Below are positions 32,104 to 44,001 of a stretch of DNA of 64,000 bases, piece after piece (the first letter of the stretch is position 1; every line of letters starts with the position of its first letter). The stretch is from Fennellomyces sp. T-0311 (Eukaryota; Mucoromycota; Mucoromycetes; Mucorales; Lichtheimiaceae): contig JALLLT010000040.1 in the NCBI GenBank assembly GCA_025266875.1, positions 339,039-403,038 of the forward strand, given 5' to 3'. The notes beneath the pieces are model-generated. The model was not told the origin of the DNA, made no database searches, and saw nothing but the letters and a program-made list of their open reading frames with translations. The translations under genes were made by a program, and so were the position numbers.

Positions 32104-32361
32104 TCATTCTGCTTGTTGCTCTTGTTGAACTTCTTGTATTGAGCACCGAGCATATTCAGGACAGTAATCTTCGTGTGAGAATCGAGATATATCGACGCCG
32201 CATTTTGTGCAAAAATCGTAAACGTATCGATTGGCGCTACTGCCGCTGGAAGAGGATGGCCAAGCGAGAGGGGACTTTTCCGGATGACACTTAATAATTG
32301 GTTGTGCTACATTGACCGTAGTCACTGGTAGTGTTGGAGTAGATGCCATAGTTGAAAACAT
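32104..32361 (-). CDS. Small cysteine protein, 85 aa, unknown
   Basis: A single open frame from the ATG at 32361. The N-terminal 55 residues are Ser/Pro/Thr-rich. The C-terminal third has FCTKCGVDISRFSHEDYCPEYARC, that is C-x2-C-x11-C-x4-C with a histidine between, a likely zinc-binding knuckle. It ends in a glutamine/glutamate tail (QEVQQEQQAE). A TATATAAG sits at about 32407-32414 on its strand, 46-53 bp before the ATG. There is no signal peptide. I do not recognise the family. The TATA box and the ordered cysteine pattern are the reasons for keeping it; it could be the only exon of a very small nuclear protein or chance. Confidence 0.45.
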   Translation of the reverse strand: MFSTMASTPTLPVTTVNVAQPIIKCHPEKSPLAWPSSSSGSSANRYVYDFCTKCGVDISRFSHEDYCPEYARCSIQEVQQEQQAE

Positions 32362-32414
32362 AAAAAAAGTAAAGGTAGGTGTTGCGCTTTCATATCTTTG
32401 GCAGCACTTATATA

Positions 32415-34775
32415 TGTGTGTATGCACAACCCTATATCGAAAAAAAAGGGGTGTCAAGGGGTCGGGCCAAAACAATTGGTTCGCATCGAGTTTCCGCATG
32501 AGGCTTTGATTGGTTCATGCAGCGGCTCATCCTGCATTTGCAGTCCTGTAGAAAAAGAAACTGTGTGTCAACCACCGGTAAATACAAAAAAGGCAATTAA
32601 ACTGGACTTGGTTGTTCTCCGTTCTTCCAATTACATGCATTCCGACAATAGAAAAGAAATTGGTTGGGTCAAACGATCTGGGCAATTGCTGTACCTTAAT
32701 ATTTACGCCGTAAGCGGGCAATTGTATTATGTGCATAGGGACCAGTACCGGGAGTATCGGATTCAAATTGACCGTTGCAAATTAACCAATGCGCTTCATT
32801 CAAGTCATGGGAAAATCGTTATAACAAGAAGTCGGATGCCCGTGCACCATTAAAAGCTAGCGGCGATTTCCACCAAAGGAGGCTAAAAGCCATTTACCTG
32901 CAATAATTGTTATACCTTTTATCCGCACGGATTTTTGAATCGGCCAAAATTATTCCACGGTTTTCGTTAATGCATTTCATCATATACATTTTCCGAAATA
33001 TTTAGTCAGATGTGGGGAACCAAGGTTGTGGCTCCTCCCATCATCAATTTTCGAAAATAGTAGCAGATCCTTCGCCGACATGACTACAAACAATGGCTCT
33101 GATTCCACAACACCCGGGTAAGCAAAATCTGGGCACTTGAATCCTTGGCAACTGCTACGATGCAAAGTAGGACAAACAATTAGATAAGTCTAGTAGTATT
33201 AACTACAATAGGATATTGCTGTACTACCACATCACCCGTTTACATTTGAATCTGACTGATCAAGTACACATCCATACCCACACTACCAAACTCTGTGCTT
33301 ACCATCGCTTTTTCCCGTATATAAAGACAGCGCTGATTAGATGCTCGTTGTGTATAAAACTTTCCGAATTTTATGTAATAATATTCCTTCGGCGAGTGAG
33401 CTGTTGCGGACCATCGTTAAAAGATTCAAAACGCCATTCGATTACAGATATGATTTTTCTTGATACAAACAGGTTATGACATCTCCAGCGTAATATATCG
33501 ACTTTGAACTTGTACGCTAGTTGTCATGCTATTACCTTCACCATTTAATGATAGTTCCGAGAGTTGTACTGGCTGAATGCCGACCAATGCCATTGGCTTT
33601 TAGAATCGACTGTCGTCTGTGCCTTTCACCCTCTTTCCTTCTGATCCTTGTTGTTGAATTATGACATAGGGCACGCTCCTTGATCCACATATAGTTATTT
33701 TCACCATTCATATCATTTTTTGTCGAATTTAATTCTGAGTGTTGTAGTCAAAATTTCACTGTTAAGTTATATTGGCGCGCATAACTCGGTTGAACTACTA
33801 AAGTTATGTTTTATATGTACATGAGTCAATCGCATGCAAGGTCTTCCAATGACATTTTGAGAATAGTATAACAGAAGATCATAGTATAGTACAGTATAGT
33901 ATGACAGATAATTGCTATAAAGGTAATGATACTTTTTTGTAACCAAGGAAAAGACACAAGGACAAACTAAAACGGAGATTACCATATCATCTCTATTCTT
34001 TACTGAAGGCTTGGCTTTCAAAGCGAGTTTTCTCATCTCTTATTATAAATAAAATACATAAAGTACAGCGTATGTATTTTATGTCAATCCTAGAGTATAT
34101 CAATCTTATATGTAACGTTTCTAGTGACGAAAACGTCGACAACAATTTTCAAGATTCCTTAGCACACATAGTAAGTCGTAGTTAGGTAATAATACACGAT
34201 GTTGCATTGCTGACGACAACCATACTTTCCGGTTTTTTTATCAAGTGTCTTTCCTTCGCCGTTGCTGTCCTGGAGGTAGGGCAACGTACGACCTAAAAAG
34301 TGATGTGTCTTGCCACGGTACAGGGAGCAACATCGTCAGCGACTGTGGTTGGTGTGGCCTTCGGGTAGAAGCATCAACCATTCTTACTTGGTAGGTGACT
34401 TTAAAGAAGCTTTGGAGAGTACGAGACTTATTGAAGAACACTTTCCCGCTGTATGCAACGCTAATATTCTATATCTGATCATATGCTCCATTTGCTTATG
34501 GTAAGTTGGTATAAAGTATACTTTTTGATTTTCTGGTTACTGAAATCAGACATTTCTAGCGCTTAAATGAATGTGATTGATTGGATATGTAGTAGTGTTG
34601 ATTCGGCGGAGATTTGTTCATAAATTAAAGATATGCCATCAAAGCTTTACCTAGTGTGCAGGAGGCTCTTGCCTCTATATGTAAGTTATCATAGGAATAT
34701 TACAACACCACCAATAATGTTTTACATATATGCCGCTTTTGACTCTAGCCGATCCTTTCATGATCCTTTTATAAC
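32415..34775. other. Gene desert, AT-rich
   Basis: No coding sequence I can support. Short frames on both strands lack domains and splice partners. A minus-strand frame at 34241-34441 begins MFFNKSRTLQSFFK, faintly like the first residues of the C2H2 mini-protein at 8766, but nothing after it matches, so no call is made. Confidence 0.45.
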
Positions 34776-35005
34776 CACCGTAAAAAATCCGCTTGGGCGA
34801 TTTCGGGGATGTTGGGATCTTCTGGGATAATAGCGAAATCCCAACATATGGGTAACACAGGCTGTGCTTACAACCCAAGCGAATCCCAGAATATCCCAAA
34901 ATCTGCCCAACGCTGCTACACAAGATCTCAAAATCGGTTAGCGTCTCCTTTATCCCCAGATTATCCCCAGAAATGCCCAGAATATCTGAAGGATTTTTTA
35001 CGGTG
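34776..35005. mobile_element. MITE-like element with 15-bp terminal inverted repeats
   Basis: CACCGTAAAAAATCC at 34776-34790 is matched in reverse complement by GGATTTTTTACGGTG at 34991-35005. Inside, the arms stay alignable for about 45 bp (TGGGC, ATTTC, GGGGAT blocks in the same order). The 230-bp body has no open frame that looks like a transposase and repeats CCCAGAATAT-type words. This is the layout of a non-autonomous DNA transposon. A clear target-site duplication is not visible (ACC flanks both ends loosely). Flanking sequence is itself repetitive (TTTCATGATCC-like and TTTCGTCATCC-like words), so it may be nested in an older element. Confidence 0.6.
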
Positions 35006-36969
35006 ACCTTGTGTTGTTCTTTTGTGGTCCGTTTATAATCCCTGGAAGCTCTTTCGTCATCCTTTTCGCAATTATTCCATGATGTTCCTCCGCTACTCTT
35101 CCATAACCCTTTCGCAATACTTTCACAGTCTGGATACTGGTCCCATTCCAATCCTATAGAAGACCGCTTTCAAAGATGCAAAACTACGTGAACTATATCT
35201 AAAAGGTCTCTCTAGGATCTTGCCTTGTAGACGAAAGTCCAGTTTTTTATACATGTAGTAATGTGGCTTACGACAACGCTATCGCACTATGTAACTATAT
35301 AGTTATATAGTGATATTAATACCAACGTAGGGTGTTATGTACGCGTTAGTACTCGTAACAATTAATAAGATGGTGCTGCTGTGACACGTAGATATATATG
35401 CTAAATAATTACAGATATGACCTACCTGATATATGTACACTTCAAGAGAAACAGCTTGAAATTTGCACATGAATACAAATGTAAACGTCAAATAGAGAAT
35501 AAGCATATATACCTATGCTTTGATGCGATCAGTAATATGAGGAATTGAGGAAGCACAGATTCCTGGTATCGTTATAAGAGAATCAATTGGCTGGTAAAAT
35601 CCTTTATATACCGACTAGCCATAGGCGGCAAAATTTAATAATAAGTATACTGCGTTACTGAGCGACCAGTACTTATTTACACAAAAAGTGAATGTCTGAT
35701 TTATACACATACATATTTGCTGGTGAAACGTATTCGTAGAAGTATAAAACATCGTAAAAGCCTTCTCAATTACGCAACCGATGAAATTGATGCTACTGTT
35801 ATTGAAAGATTTGTCTTTATGAGTGTTCTTCAATTGCGCTTGTAAATTATGATTATATGTATTACGTATCATGTTGTAAATCTGGTTTCTCCTTATGACG
35901 AAGTATATAAGCTCCAAGTTAATATATGTTGGAAATGCTGGAAATATCACTTTCGTGAATACCGACTGTAAATTAGGTTGATGTTTAATAATCAACTGTG
36001 TGACCTAAGTGCAAGCAGTACCAATTTTCATCGAAACTACTTTCAGTTGTTTAATATAACATACATAGCTTTTGCAGTACTGGCGCTGCTTGAGTTTTCT
36101 CTCCAAAGAAACAGCATCTATGAGAATATAATTCTGCAGTCTGGAAAGTAAAGGAAAATACCAATTTAAAATCGAGTATGATTCGCCGACGGGCCGTGAC
36201 AATCCGCCATTTATGCGGTTCCAAATAAGTATCAATAAACGCGTATATTTGGGGCCGGACCTTTACGTGTAGGTCAGTGAGTGGTTTTTAGATTACACAC
36301 ATCATCATCAGCTGCAAGTTGCATGTGGATTATACAGCGAAATAATGGCGTTACCCACATGCGGACTCTACGTAATGTTCTTTTCGGCTTTCATGTGCAT
36401 CTTACTACTACTAAATTTGCACAGTAACTTTAATTTATGCATCGATCACAATTACAACCACGTTCAAATAACGCATATTTTATGTTCTACATACTTAAAG
36501 CAATCGTTTATCCATTCCATTGTATATCAAAATACTTTCCAAAATAGACAATAAACCTTAACGCGAACAAAGTTTACTGACTTTTTATTTGCGTGTACCT
36601 GAAATATCCACATTATCTATTTCATTAATGTCTACCAGCGCTACACGAGTTTAAATCCGGAAAAAGACGTTCCGAAAGGAAACACGAGATGTGTTATATG
36701 AACACAGCCAAAAACGCTTGGCCTGTGGTCAAATTCACGTGCCACGTACTACTGCAATATTTTTTTGTTCTCAGTGTCATATGCTCTGATCTGCAAACTG
36801 ATTAACTTCTTACAAAGAAACCATCACTCCTTATTTTCCTTTTCTTCAAAAGATAAACTAATCGATTAGCCAGGAGTAAAAAAATGATCGATAAACAATG
36901 GGTATCAAGGAGGCTTGCTTGTTTTTGGATAGGAGCAGAAAGTAGAGAAAAAAAAAGAGATTTAATGTG
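35006..36969. other. Gene desert, AT-rich
   Basis: No supported gene. Minus-strand frames such as 35615-35995 have biased, lysine/asparagine/isoleucine-type composition expected of chance frames in AT-rich DNA. A near-palindrome CTATGTAACTATATAGTTATAT lies at about 35287-35310. Confidence 0.45.
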
Positions 36970-38172
36970 CTACACAGAGTTACGCCGACTTTGTACTGTT
37001 GGTGTATCCTGATCCTTGTTCATATACCATCCAATCCTATTGTCGGTATTCGTCTGAAGACGGCTTAGTGGTCGTTTTATCCTATAAACGGATCGTCTCG
37101 TGCGTCGCTTTCTGGACACATGACGGACGATGGTCGTAGTTGTAGTTGTCGTAGTCGTTGTCGTAGTCGTTGTTGTCATAGTGGTTTCGTCATCGGGTGT
37201 ATTCCGTCCAGCGAAACAGTAAGAACCCGGTAAAGAAAGTCGACGCGTGGGTGTTTTTGGGGTATCGGAAGTTGCCACGTGGTCTACCATTAGATTCCCC
37301 AGTGCAAACAAACACGCCCATGCGACGATGCCTGTCATACTAGGCACGCCATTCGATGTGGTATCAAACAGTATTGTGATGAGGGCATGTGGAATATGCA
37401 ATATCGGGACGAGAAACATAATATTGAATGCCGGGTCGTGGTGCTGCTCCTTTTCTTCTTGGGTGGCCAAGTCTCTTGACAATGAATCGACGAGGGCCAT
37501 AGAAGAATCCAAGCGTTTGAATGACTCGAGTAGTAACGAAGTTCGTTTTTTTTCGCCGGACTTGCGGGGAAGTACTAAAGTTGGACAAGAGAGCGGTCGG
37601 CCGGAACTCAGTCGTTGCTTAGGTACGAGTGGCGACGGTGACCTAGATATGGACGTGTCGGTTGTCGTTGGTGAGGAAATAGGAGGCTGCTGAGGGGAAG
37701 TCATCAGAGATGAACATGAAGACACGGAGGAAGATGTCGAGCATGTGCTGTCATTGCGTTCATGCATGGGTCTTGATGGTCGAGGTAATCTGGTTTGCAG
37801 TCTGATGTCGTGCGGTGTTGTTGGACGTGGCGGCAGGGCTGCTCTTCGGTGCTGCCAAAGCTTACCCCGTTCTTGTTCAATGCCGTTGACTGCATCGTTG
37901 GCTTCTCGTATCAGGTTCGAGAGAATACCGGATATTCGGTCGAATGACTGAGTCTCTTCTTCGTCACGATCATCGGGGCGCGTGATAACTGTATGTCTCC
38001 GCTGTCGTTTGACTGCGTCGGTTGCATCGTTTGGCGATGTGCTGGAGTTATAGAAGCAAGGTGTGGACACAGAAGGGTATGGGTCGGGCTTGAAGGTTTC
38101 TTCAGGCGGTGGTGTGTTCTACAATGCGAATTGGTAAGTCCAAGTATTATTTGTTTATATTTTGCGTACCAT
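36970..38172 (-). CDS. Ser/Thr-rich probable membrane protein, unknown
   Basis: Two exons: 38172-38170 (only the initiator ATG) and 38118-36970, giving 383 residues. The intron runs GTACGC to TAG in 51 nt; no in-frame ATG precedes exon 2's frame, which is why the one-codon exon is proposed. The first 210 residues are Ser/Pro/Arg-rich and disordered. Residues about 225-275 are hydrophobic (FNIMFLVPILHIPHALITIL, then GIVAWACLFALGNLMV), one or two membrane spans. A run of 15 or more threonines follows at about 310, written with mixed ACA/ACG/ACT codons, so it is selected or old rather than fresh slippage. The tail is very basic (RKRRTRRSVYRIKR). No family recognised. It could be a fungal membrane tether with a regulated disordered N-terminus. 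Confidence 0.6.
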
Positions 38173-39253
38173 AGCAGCACTAGCCACGGAATGTGTAAAG
38201 TAGGGACAAGTAGAAGAAAGAGAACTGATGATGAAAAGAGAGCCGAGCAGGAGTTAGAGTGGCAGGAAACAAACAACTCCGCCTGTATCACGCGGACGGT
38301 TGGTGCGCTTTTCCTTTATGCAGATGTCATTGCCTCTTACCTCAAGCGAAGGAGAAAAGGAACCGCACAGAAGCTTTTGTTATCACTTTAGTATAGACCT
38401 AGCAAAGTGCTTATTTATATTTGGCCACTGCTATCAAAACACGAGATCTTGATTTAAGACAATCATGTGCAAGCGGCGTCCCCCAGCCTTTGTGTCTATC
38501 TTGGCAACACGCATGCGTTCCTCGTGAATTGATAATCCAAAAAGAAATTCAGAGGATTGCGAAAATTCAACAATGAATTTTTGGGTATGGAAATCGACTT
38601 GCTTCATATGGTTGGATGGGTCGCTGGAATTATTCTGTGGTCATTTCCATGGCGATCGAGGCACATGGCAACCAGATGCACGCATCATTTTGCGTGACGA
38701 CGACCCAGAAAAAAAAACCAGGGCAACAACAAACACGACTGATTTGTTTTACCTGCGCAAACATGAGTGGATGAGACAAAAGGACTTTGTTAAGAGTGCA
38801 GATGCACAAGCAAATAGTTTCTGTTGATTTTGTGCGACCTACCAACCCAATTTTGGTTGCTAGCATCGTTTCCCTTTCTGATTGCCCCCAGCACAGCCAT
38901 TCAGAGGTCCTTTTTTTTCTTTCTTCAACTCATCTTCATCCTCCCTCCCTTACGGGAAATGCATTCCTTCTTGTCCCTTTTGATGACTTATCAGTAACAG
39001 AGAAAAAGAAGACATTCACTCTCTCGCAACACACCTACGTTACGCTTTTCCTTAAACGAGCTACCAAAAAAACATATTTTTTGCACGCGACTCTCCATCT
39101 CTTTTTCTCTCATCTCCTCTCCCTAATCGATTGTCACCCATCCCGTTCCTTCTTGTTCAGTTAACCCTAATAGTTTACATAGTTACATATTCCATATCTA
39201 TACTTATACCAAAACAACGCCCCCGACCCTAGGAAGAAGAAAAATTTACTATA
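38173..39253 (+). promoter_or_regulatory. Intergenic: divergent promoter and pyrimidine-rich 5' flank of the kinase
   Basis: About 1.1 kb. From about 38900 the plus strand is rich in CT tracts (TTTTTTTTCTTTCTTC, CATCCTCCCTCCC), typical of the region just upstream of strongly expressed fungal genes. An 84-codon plus-strand frame at 38573-38827 has no domain and lies in this promoter, so I leave it uncalled. Confidence 0.45.
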
Positions 39254-42200
39254 ATGATATCCTCCCCACGTTCCAGTATTCACAACCAAAAAGCAAAGGT
39301 CGGTGGCATGCCCTGTTGTTTACTTGCGTGTAATGCTTACTTACATCACGATAGCTCGCGGCGGACTACAATGACCTGCTCAAACAGCTTTCATCTCCTA
39401 AAATGACAGTTGTTGGCTGCTACTCGATAGGAGAGACGATCGGCGAGGTATATATTGCGTATAAAATTAGCAACCTGTCGTTTGATTAAAATTCGCTATT
39501 CTAGGGCACCTACGGCAAAGTCAAATTGGGCGTCCACCAGATCACCGGAAAACGAGTCGCTATCAAAAAAATCAGCAAGCAGCATGCTCCCCTGATGGCT
39601 CGTGAGATCCACCACCATCGTCAGCTTCGTCACCCCAACATCATCACTCTGTTTGAAATCCTCTCCACGGAGTCCGCCATATTTATTGTCTCCGAATACT
39701 GTCCCAACGGCGAACTGTTTGATCTTCTGACCGAGTCCGGCCGCTTCACTGAGCAGCGTGCACAGGCGTTCTTTCGCCAGCTCGTCGACGCAATCCGCTA
39801 TTGTCATGAGCGGAACATTGTGCATCGGTAATTCAATTCGCCGCTTCTATTGTTTATGTTCCTTATCCTAACCGTTTTTTCGTTTATTGCTGCAGCGATC
39901 TGAAACTGGAGAATATCTTGCTCGACGCCGACCAGAACGCTAAAATTTGCGACTTTGGCTTTGCACGACATGCCGACGATAAGCAGTTGCTCGATACCTT
40001 TTGCGGTAGCCTGGCGTACTCAGCGCCAGAGGTGATCAGCCAGAAGCGATACACCGGCCCCGGTAAGTAGCACCGCGGATTGCTGTTAGATAAACACTTA
40101 CACAATTCCAAATAGAAACGGATATCTGGTCTCTTGGTATCATTCTGTACACATTGCTTGCCGGAGAGCTGCCTTTTGACGATGACAGCGAGATCGTAAT
40201 GCGTCGCAAGATCATTGCGTTAGATTACCATCTGCCATCCTACTTTTCATCAGGTAAGCTAAAAATAAGATCCGGTGCTTACTCTGCATAGAAAAAACTA
40301 ATCATGTGGCTGTTGAACAGAGGCTAGGGATCTAATCGAGAATATTTTGAAGCTTGACCCAAAGGAGCGGCTCACGATGGACCAGATCGTGAACCATCCC
40401 TGGTTGACAATGATCATGGATGACGGCGACGACGATTGTGCGAGTGTACCATCGACACGTTGCTCGACGTATTCCGACGCCGATTCACTGTTTTCCGGGC
40501 CAATGCGACATGAAGACGACGACGATTTCGATCTTTGCTCCGAAATTTCGAGTCCACGCAGTTATGGCAAAGCGTCTGTATGGAATAATTACATGAGCCG
40601 GCCGCCGTCGTCGCAGTTCCAGAAGACGCCCCATGAAAAGAACAAATTTGCATCTCGGCCTCCTCGGTTCTCGGCTCCGACTGTCAGTAGCCGTGCCAGA
40701 ATCACTCAGCCTTACTTTGCTTCTGCCAGAGCGTCGCTGCCAAGCAATTTGCCATCATCCAAGGCCATGCGCTCGTCAATTTATACCCGCGAAGAACCCG
40801 CCATGGCACCAATTGAACAACGTCTGTTTACTGCGCTTACTGCTGCTGGCTTTGATGAAAACGCTGTACGGAACATGCGATCGTCGGATGCCGGTAACGC
40901 ACTAGGAACCTTGTGGCACATGCTGATGGATAATCTCAGCAAGAACGAGCCCATGGTTTCCGGTGTAGCTGTCAACAAGAAGAAACAATTGCAATCGGAT
41001 TCGTCAGCAGAATCCAAGGTTGTTGATCAAGGAACACAGACGGAAGATCTTTCTCTGCAACCTCCAGCTTCACCTGTTCGTCCGACCGTGTCCGAGCCTT
41101 TGAAGCCAGCCGCTGCTGCACCGGCCGCTCCACCCACAGCCATAGAAGGACATCCAAAGGTCAGTGTCAGCAGCACGCAATCGCGCTCTACATCCAGTTC
41201 TGCCACCGAAAAAGCGGGCTGGTTCTCATCTGTCAAGTCATGGTTCGGTACAACAAAGCAGCAACAATTGGAAGAACAGCAACAACGCATGCTTCAAACT
41301 GCAGCTTTCCGTGCACGTGAAATTCAAGAATCGTTGCCAGCGTACCAGTCAGGCCAAAAGTACCGTCGCCATGCGCTCCAACTTGCTAGCCCACCTACCA
41401 ATCAGGTCGATCAATTTTCGTACAATAGTACAGGAACTCCTGCACCCATGCCACAGTTTCCTGCTTTAACTCGCCCTGCAGCTGCACACAATAAGCCATC
41501 GTTGGACAGTTATTATAAGGCAAGTAATGCGTTTGGGCCAGCGCGTCCACCTACAGCGTTGACTTCGCCCAAGTCCACCAATACATTGTCGGTCGTGACC
41601 ACACCACCGCCTTCGTCAACCCCAACGACGGCTGTCCCTGCAACGGCCGTGGAGATCGATGTCACTGAGAAGCGTTATGCACAGTACAGGTCCGCTAACC
41701 GCGCAGCGCCACAACAAAAACCTCCACAGCCACAGGAGCCTCCAAAGAAGGTTCAGCATCCCCAACAGCCACAAAAAGTGCCTGCACAACAAGAGCCTCG
41801 CCCGAACCGCCCTCTAGGCATTGTAGCACCCAAGTCTCCAGCACCAACCACCACGACTTCTACGCCGGTGACACCTATTAGAACAACCAGTCCAACCGGC
41901 TCACCCCTCTCGAGTCAAACCAGTTCGTTAGTGGAGGAAGAAGAAGATGATGATGAAGATGAAGCATCATCGCCTGCATCCTCCATATCCACGGTGGAAG
42001 CACCAGAGGATGATAACAAGCTCAAAGTACCTCCACCTTCCCCTACTCCCACGCGATCTTGGCCCTTGGTAAGTTCATTGTTGCTGTAACCTTTTTGGAA
42101 TGGATGAACTCAACAATTGTGAATAGGCTTTCCGAGAGAATAATGCTTCAAAACGGTTTGATTTCGCTGCGCCTCGGTCGCAGTTGGGAATCTACAACGA

Positions 42201-42267
42201 CGGCGGGCGCCGGAAGCCCTTGGGAGCCAAAGTCATTATAGAAGAAGAGGAAGAGGAAGAAGAGTAA
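39254..42267 (+). CDS. AMPK/MARK-like Ser/Thr protein kinase with long disordered tail
   Basis: Seven exons, 39254-39298, 39355-39447, 39505-39827, 39896-40062, 40116-40253, 40321-42068 and 42127-42267, close to 884 residues. The kinase domain spans about 38-300 with every landmark: [11 protein letters not shown] glycine loop, VAIKK lysine, HRDLKLEN catalytic loop, DFGFAR, a [12 protein letters not shown] activation segment and DIWSLG. DFGFAR and the Cys-Gly activation loop place it in the CAMK group near Snf1/MARK/Kin-type kinases. The remaining 580 residues are Pro/Ser/Gln-rich, with a [11 protein letters not shown] motif that fits LC8 dynein light-chain binding, and a conserved-looking end, [15 protein letters not shown]. 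No KA1 domain is visible. Such kinases act in polarity, stress or cell-cycle checkpoints; which one applies here is unknown. A start at the later ATG (about 39403) would remove 50 unconserved residues. Confidence 0.85.
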
Positions 42268-42468
42268 TGACGAAATACCCGACCTAATACTTGCACATGT
42301 ACACTGTATATTTCTATTACCCTTGAAAACACCAAAAAACATTGTATACTTATCCCTTTTTGACCATTTGGGTTATTTCGATTTTCTTTGTTCCTCTTTC
42401 TTTCTTTAACTCCTTGCCACTTATATTTTACAATATATTATCCCAACGTTCGCAAAGTTATTTATAAA

Positions 42469-43252
42469 CTACAAGACTTTGCCAGACTCTCCTTTTCGGT
42501 ACTCGAGCTTCTCTACCTTGACTTCTCCGTCAATGAGCTTGTATACGTAGGTAACCACAATATTGCCTTGGATATCCATCAGCACAAACGAGGGTATAGG
42601 ATCCCTATCGTTACAAATCATCAGTTCCAACCCGTTATTCACAGAGCCATTGCACGTACGCTGTATCGGGGATTGAGGAGTAGGCACCGGTTGCGCTACC
42701 AGGGTTGATAAAGAACTTGTTATTGCTTTCGAATGCCTCGAAACGATGCGTATGGCCCGTTAGCAACACATCAACCTCCATCTGTCGCGCAGTGATATCG
42801 AGCGACTCGGCATCACCCCAGGGAATGATCTGGTGTCCATGTAATACACCCACACGAATATTGCCATGCGTTACCACTTTGGATTGTGGGAAGTTGGGGT
42901 TCTGCACGTCGTCAGTCTGCGTTTGCGACCTCTTTCGTTACTTTTTTTTACCTCGTCGAAATCACCCTTAACAACGATAATGTCACCAGCAATGGTTCTG
43001 AGATAATCGAACGTTTCCTTGTCGCAAATGTTACCCGTGCAAATGATTTGTTGGATTTTACCGGGCACCTTGTTTAATGTTTCAGTGCAAACGCTTTTCG
43101 TATTACATTCGTCACTGCTTACCAAAAGCTTTTTAAATTTGGCCGGTAAATCATGCACGCGATGAGGAATGTGAATATCACCAATAGCAAGAACCAACTA
43201 TTCATGCGTCAAGTCATTGCAAACTTCATCTCGCTTTTAGACATACCACCAT
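42469..43252 (-). CDS. VPS29: Retromer subunit Vps29
   Basis: Five exons, 43252-43247, 43197-43123, 43068-42952, 42901-42660 and 42604-42469, give 191 residues (human VPS29 has 182). It has a calcineurin-like phosphoesterase fold that lost catalysis and serves as a scaffold binding Vps35 in the retromer, which returns cargo receptors from endosomes to the Golgi. Visible blocks: [99 protein letters not shown]. Exon 1 encodes only Met-Val; the splice restores the invariant LVLAIGD start. The last intron sits inside the ATGAY loop and adds the short insert SIPDTAD relative to animals. Convergent with the kinase gene, about 200 bp apart. Confidence 0.95.
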
Positions 43253-43956
43253 CTTTCACGCAGAGTACGAAACCTTTGCAGGAAATTGCTCGGTTGCGCG
43301 GCTAGTCAGTGTGTCTGGGACTGAACGTAAGCGAATAGGAAGTGAGAGGTGAAAAGATAGTTATTCTACGAGAACAGGTAATAGATCAGCTTTTCGTACG
43401 GATTATATCTTCGCATACGGAGGTGGGGACAGAGAACGAGTTTGAATATGATGCTTATGTCTACTTTTTGGCACTTGATTAAGATTCCTATATATTACAT
43501 ACACTTATCGCTTGGTGTATTAACATGATGAGAACGAGTTTGGGCGCTGAATGTTGCCAACGAAAGCGCATTCTTCAGTTCATTACACAGTAATTCTTGG
43601 AATAACTCCTTTTCTTTATCATGTAAGTGTCACATACAGGTCTCAAACGAGACATGAAGAAGGAAGTAGCCATCAACATGTGCACTGTATCAAGTAGAGT
43701 ATGGTTTGCTATAAGGTTGTCAGCTTCAGTATGGATAACTATACTCATCCCGAAGCTTACCTTTCACTTTATGTAGCTTTGCCTTTACGTATCGACTATA
43801 TTTTAGAAGATATGTCAGCGAACGTAGGTATATTTCGCGCGATAGGCGTGGTATCTGTGCGTTTGATTTCTTTATCATCCTTTCGCATACTTGTTATTGG
43901 GAATATCGAATGCAGCATATCGTGAGAGAGTGCTATTTTGTTGGGTATCCCAACAG
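43253..43956. other. Intergenic; no gene seen
   Basis: Between the VPS29 start and the TATA box of the next gene. AT-rich. A 74-codon plus-strand frame at 43701-43925 lacks any domain and overlaps the expected promoter of the secreted-protein gene. Confidence 0.45.
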
Positions 43957-43965
43957 TATAAATAG
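43957..43965 (+). promoter_or_regulatory. TATA box of the small secreted-protein gene
   Basis: TATAAATAG lies 37-45 bp upstream of the ATG at 44002. It decides the start: the earlier in-frame ATG at 43975 would lie only 9 bp past the box, before any plausible transcription start. Confidence 0.6.
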
Positions 43966-44001
43966 CCTGCAGATATGGCTACCGAACCCTTTGGTAACAC
44001 C

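Noticed and set aside
34675..35151. 158-codon minus frame across the MITE
   Set aside because: It spans both inverted-repeat ends and the flanks, as no real transposase would, and is compositionally repetitive.
35615..35995. 126-codon minus-strand frame in the gene desert
   Set aside because: Asn/Ile/Tyr/Lys-type composition expected by chance in AT-rich DNA, no domain, no signal peptide, no splice partner.
38573..38827. 84-codon plus frame upstream of the kinase
   Set aside because: Lies in the promoter stretch, has no recognisable domain, and its antisense frame is similarly open.
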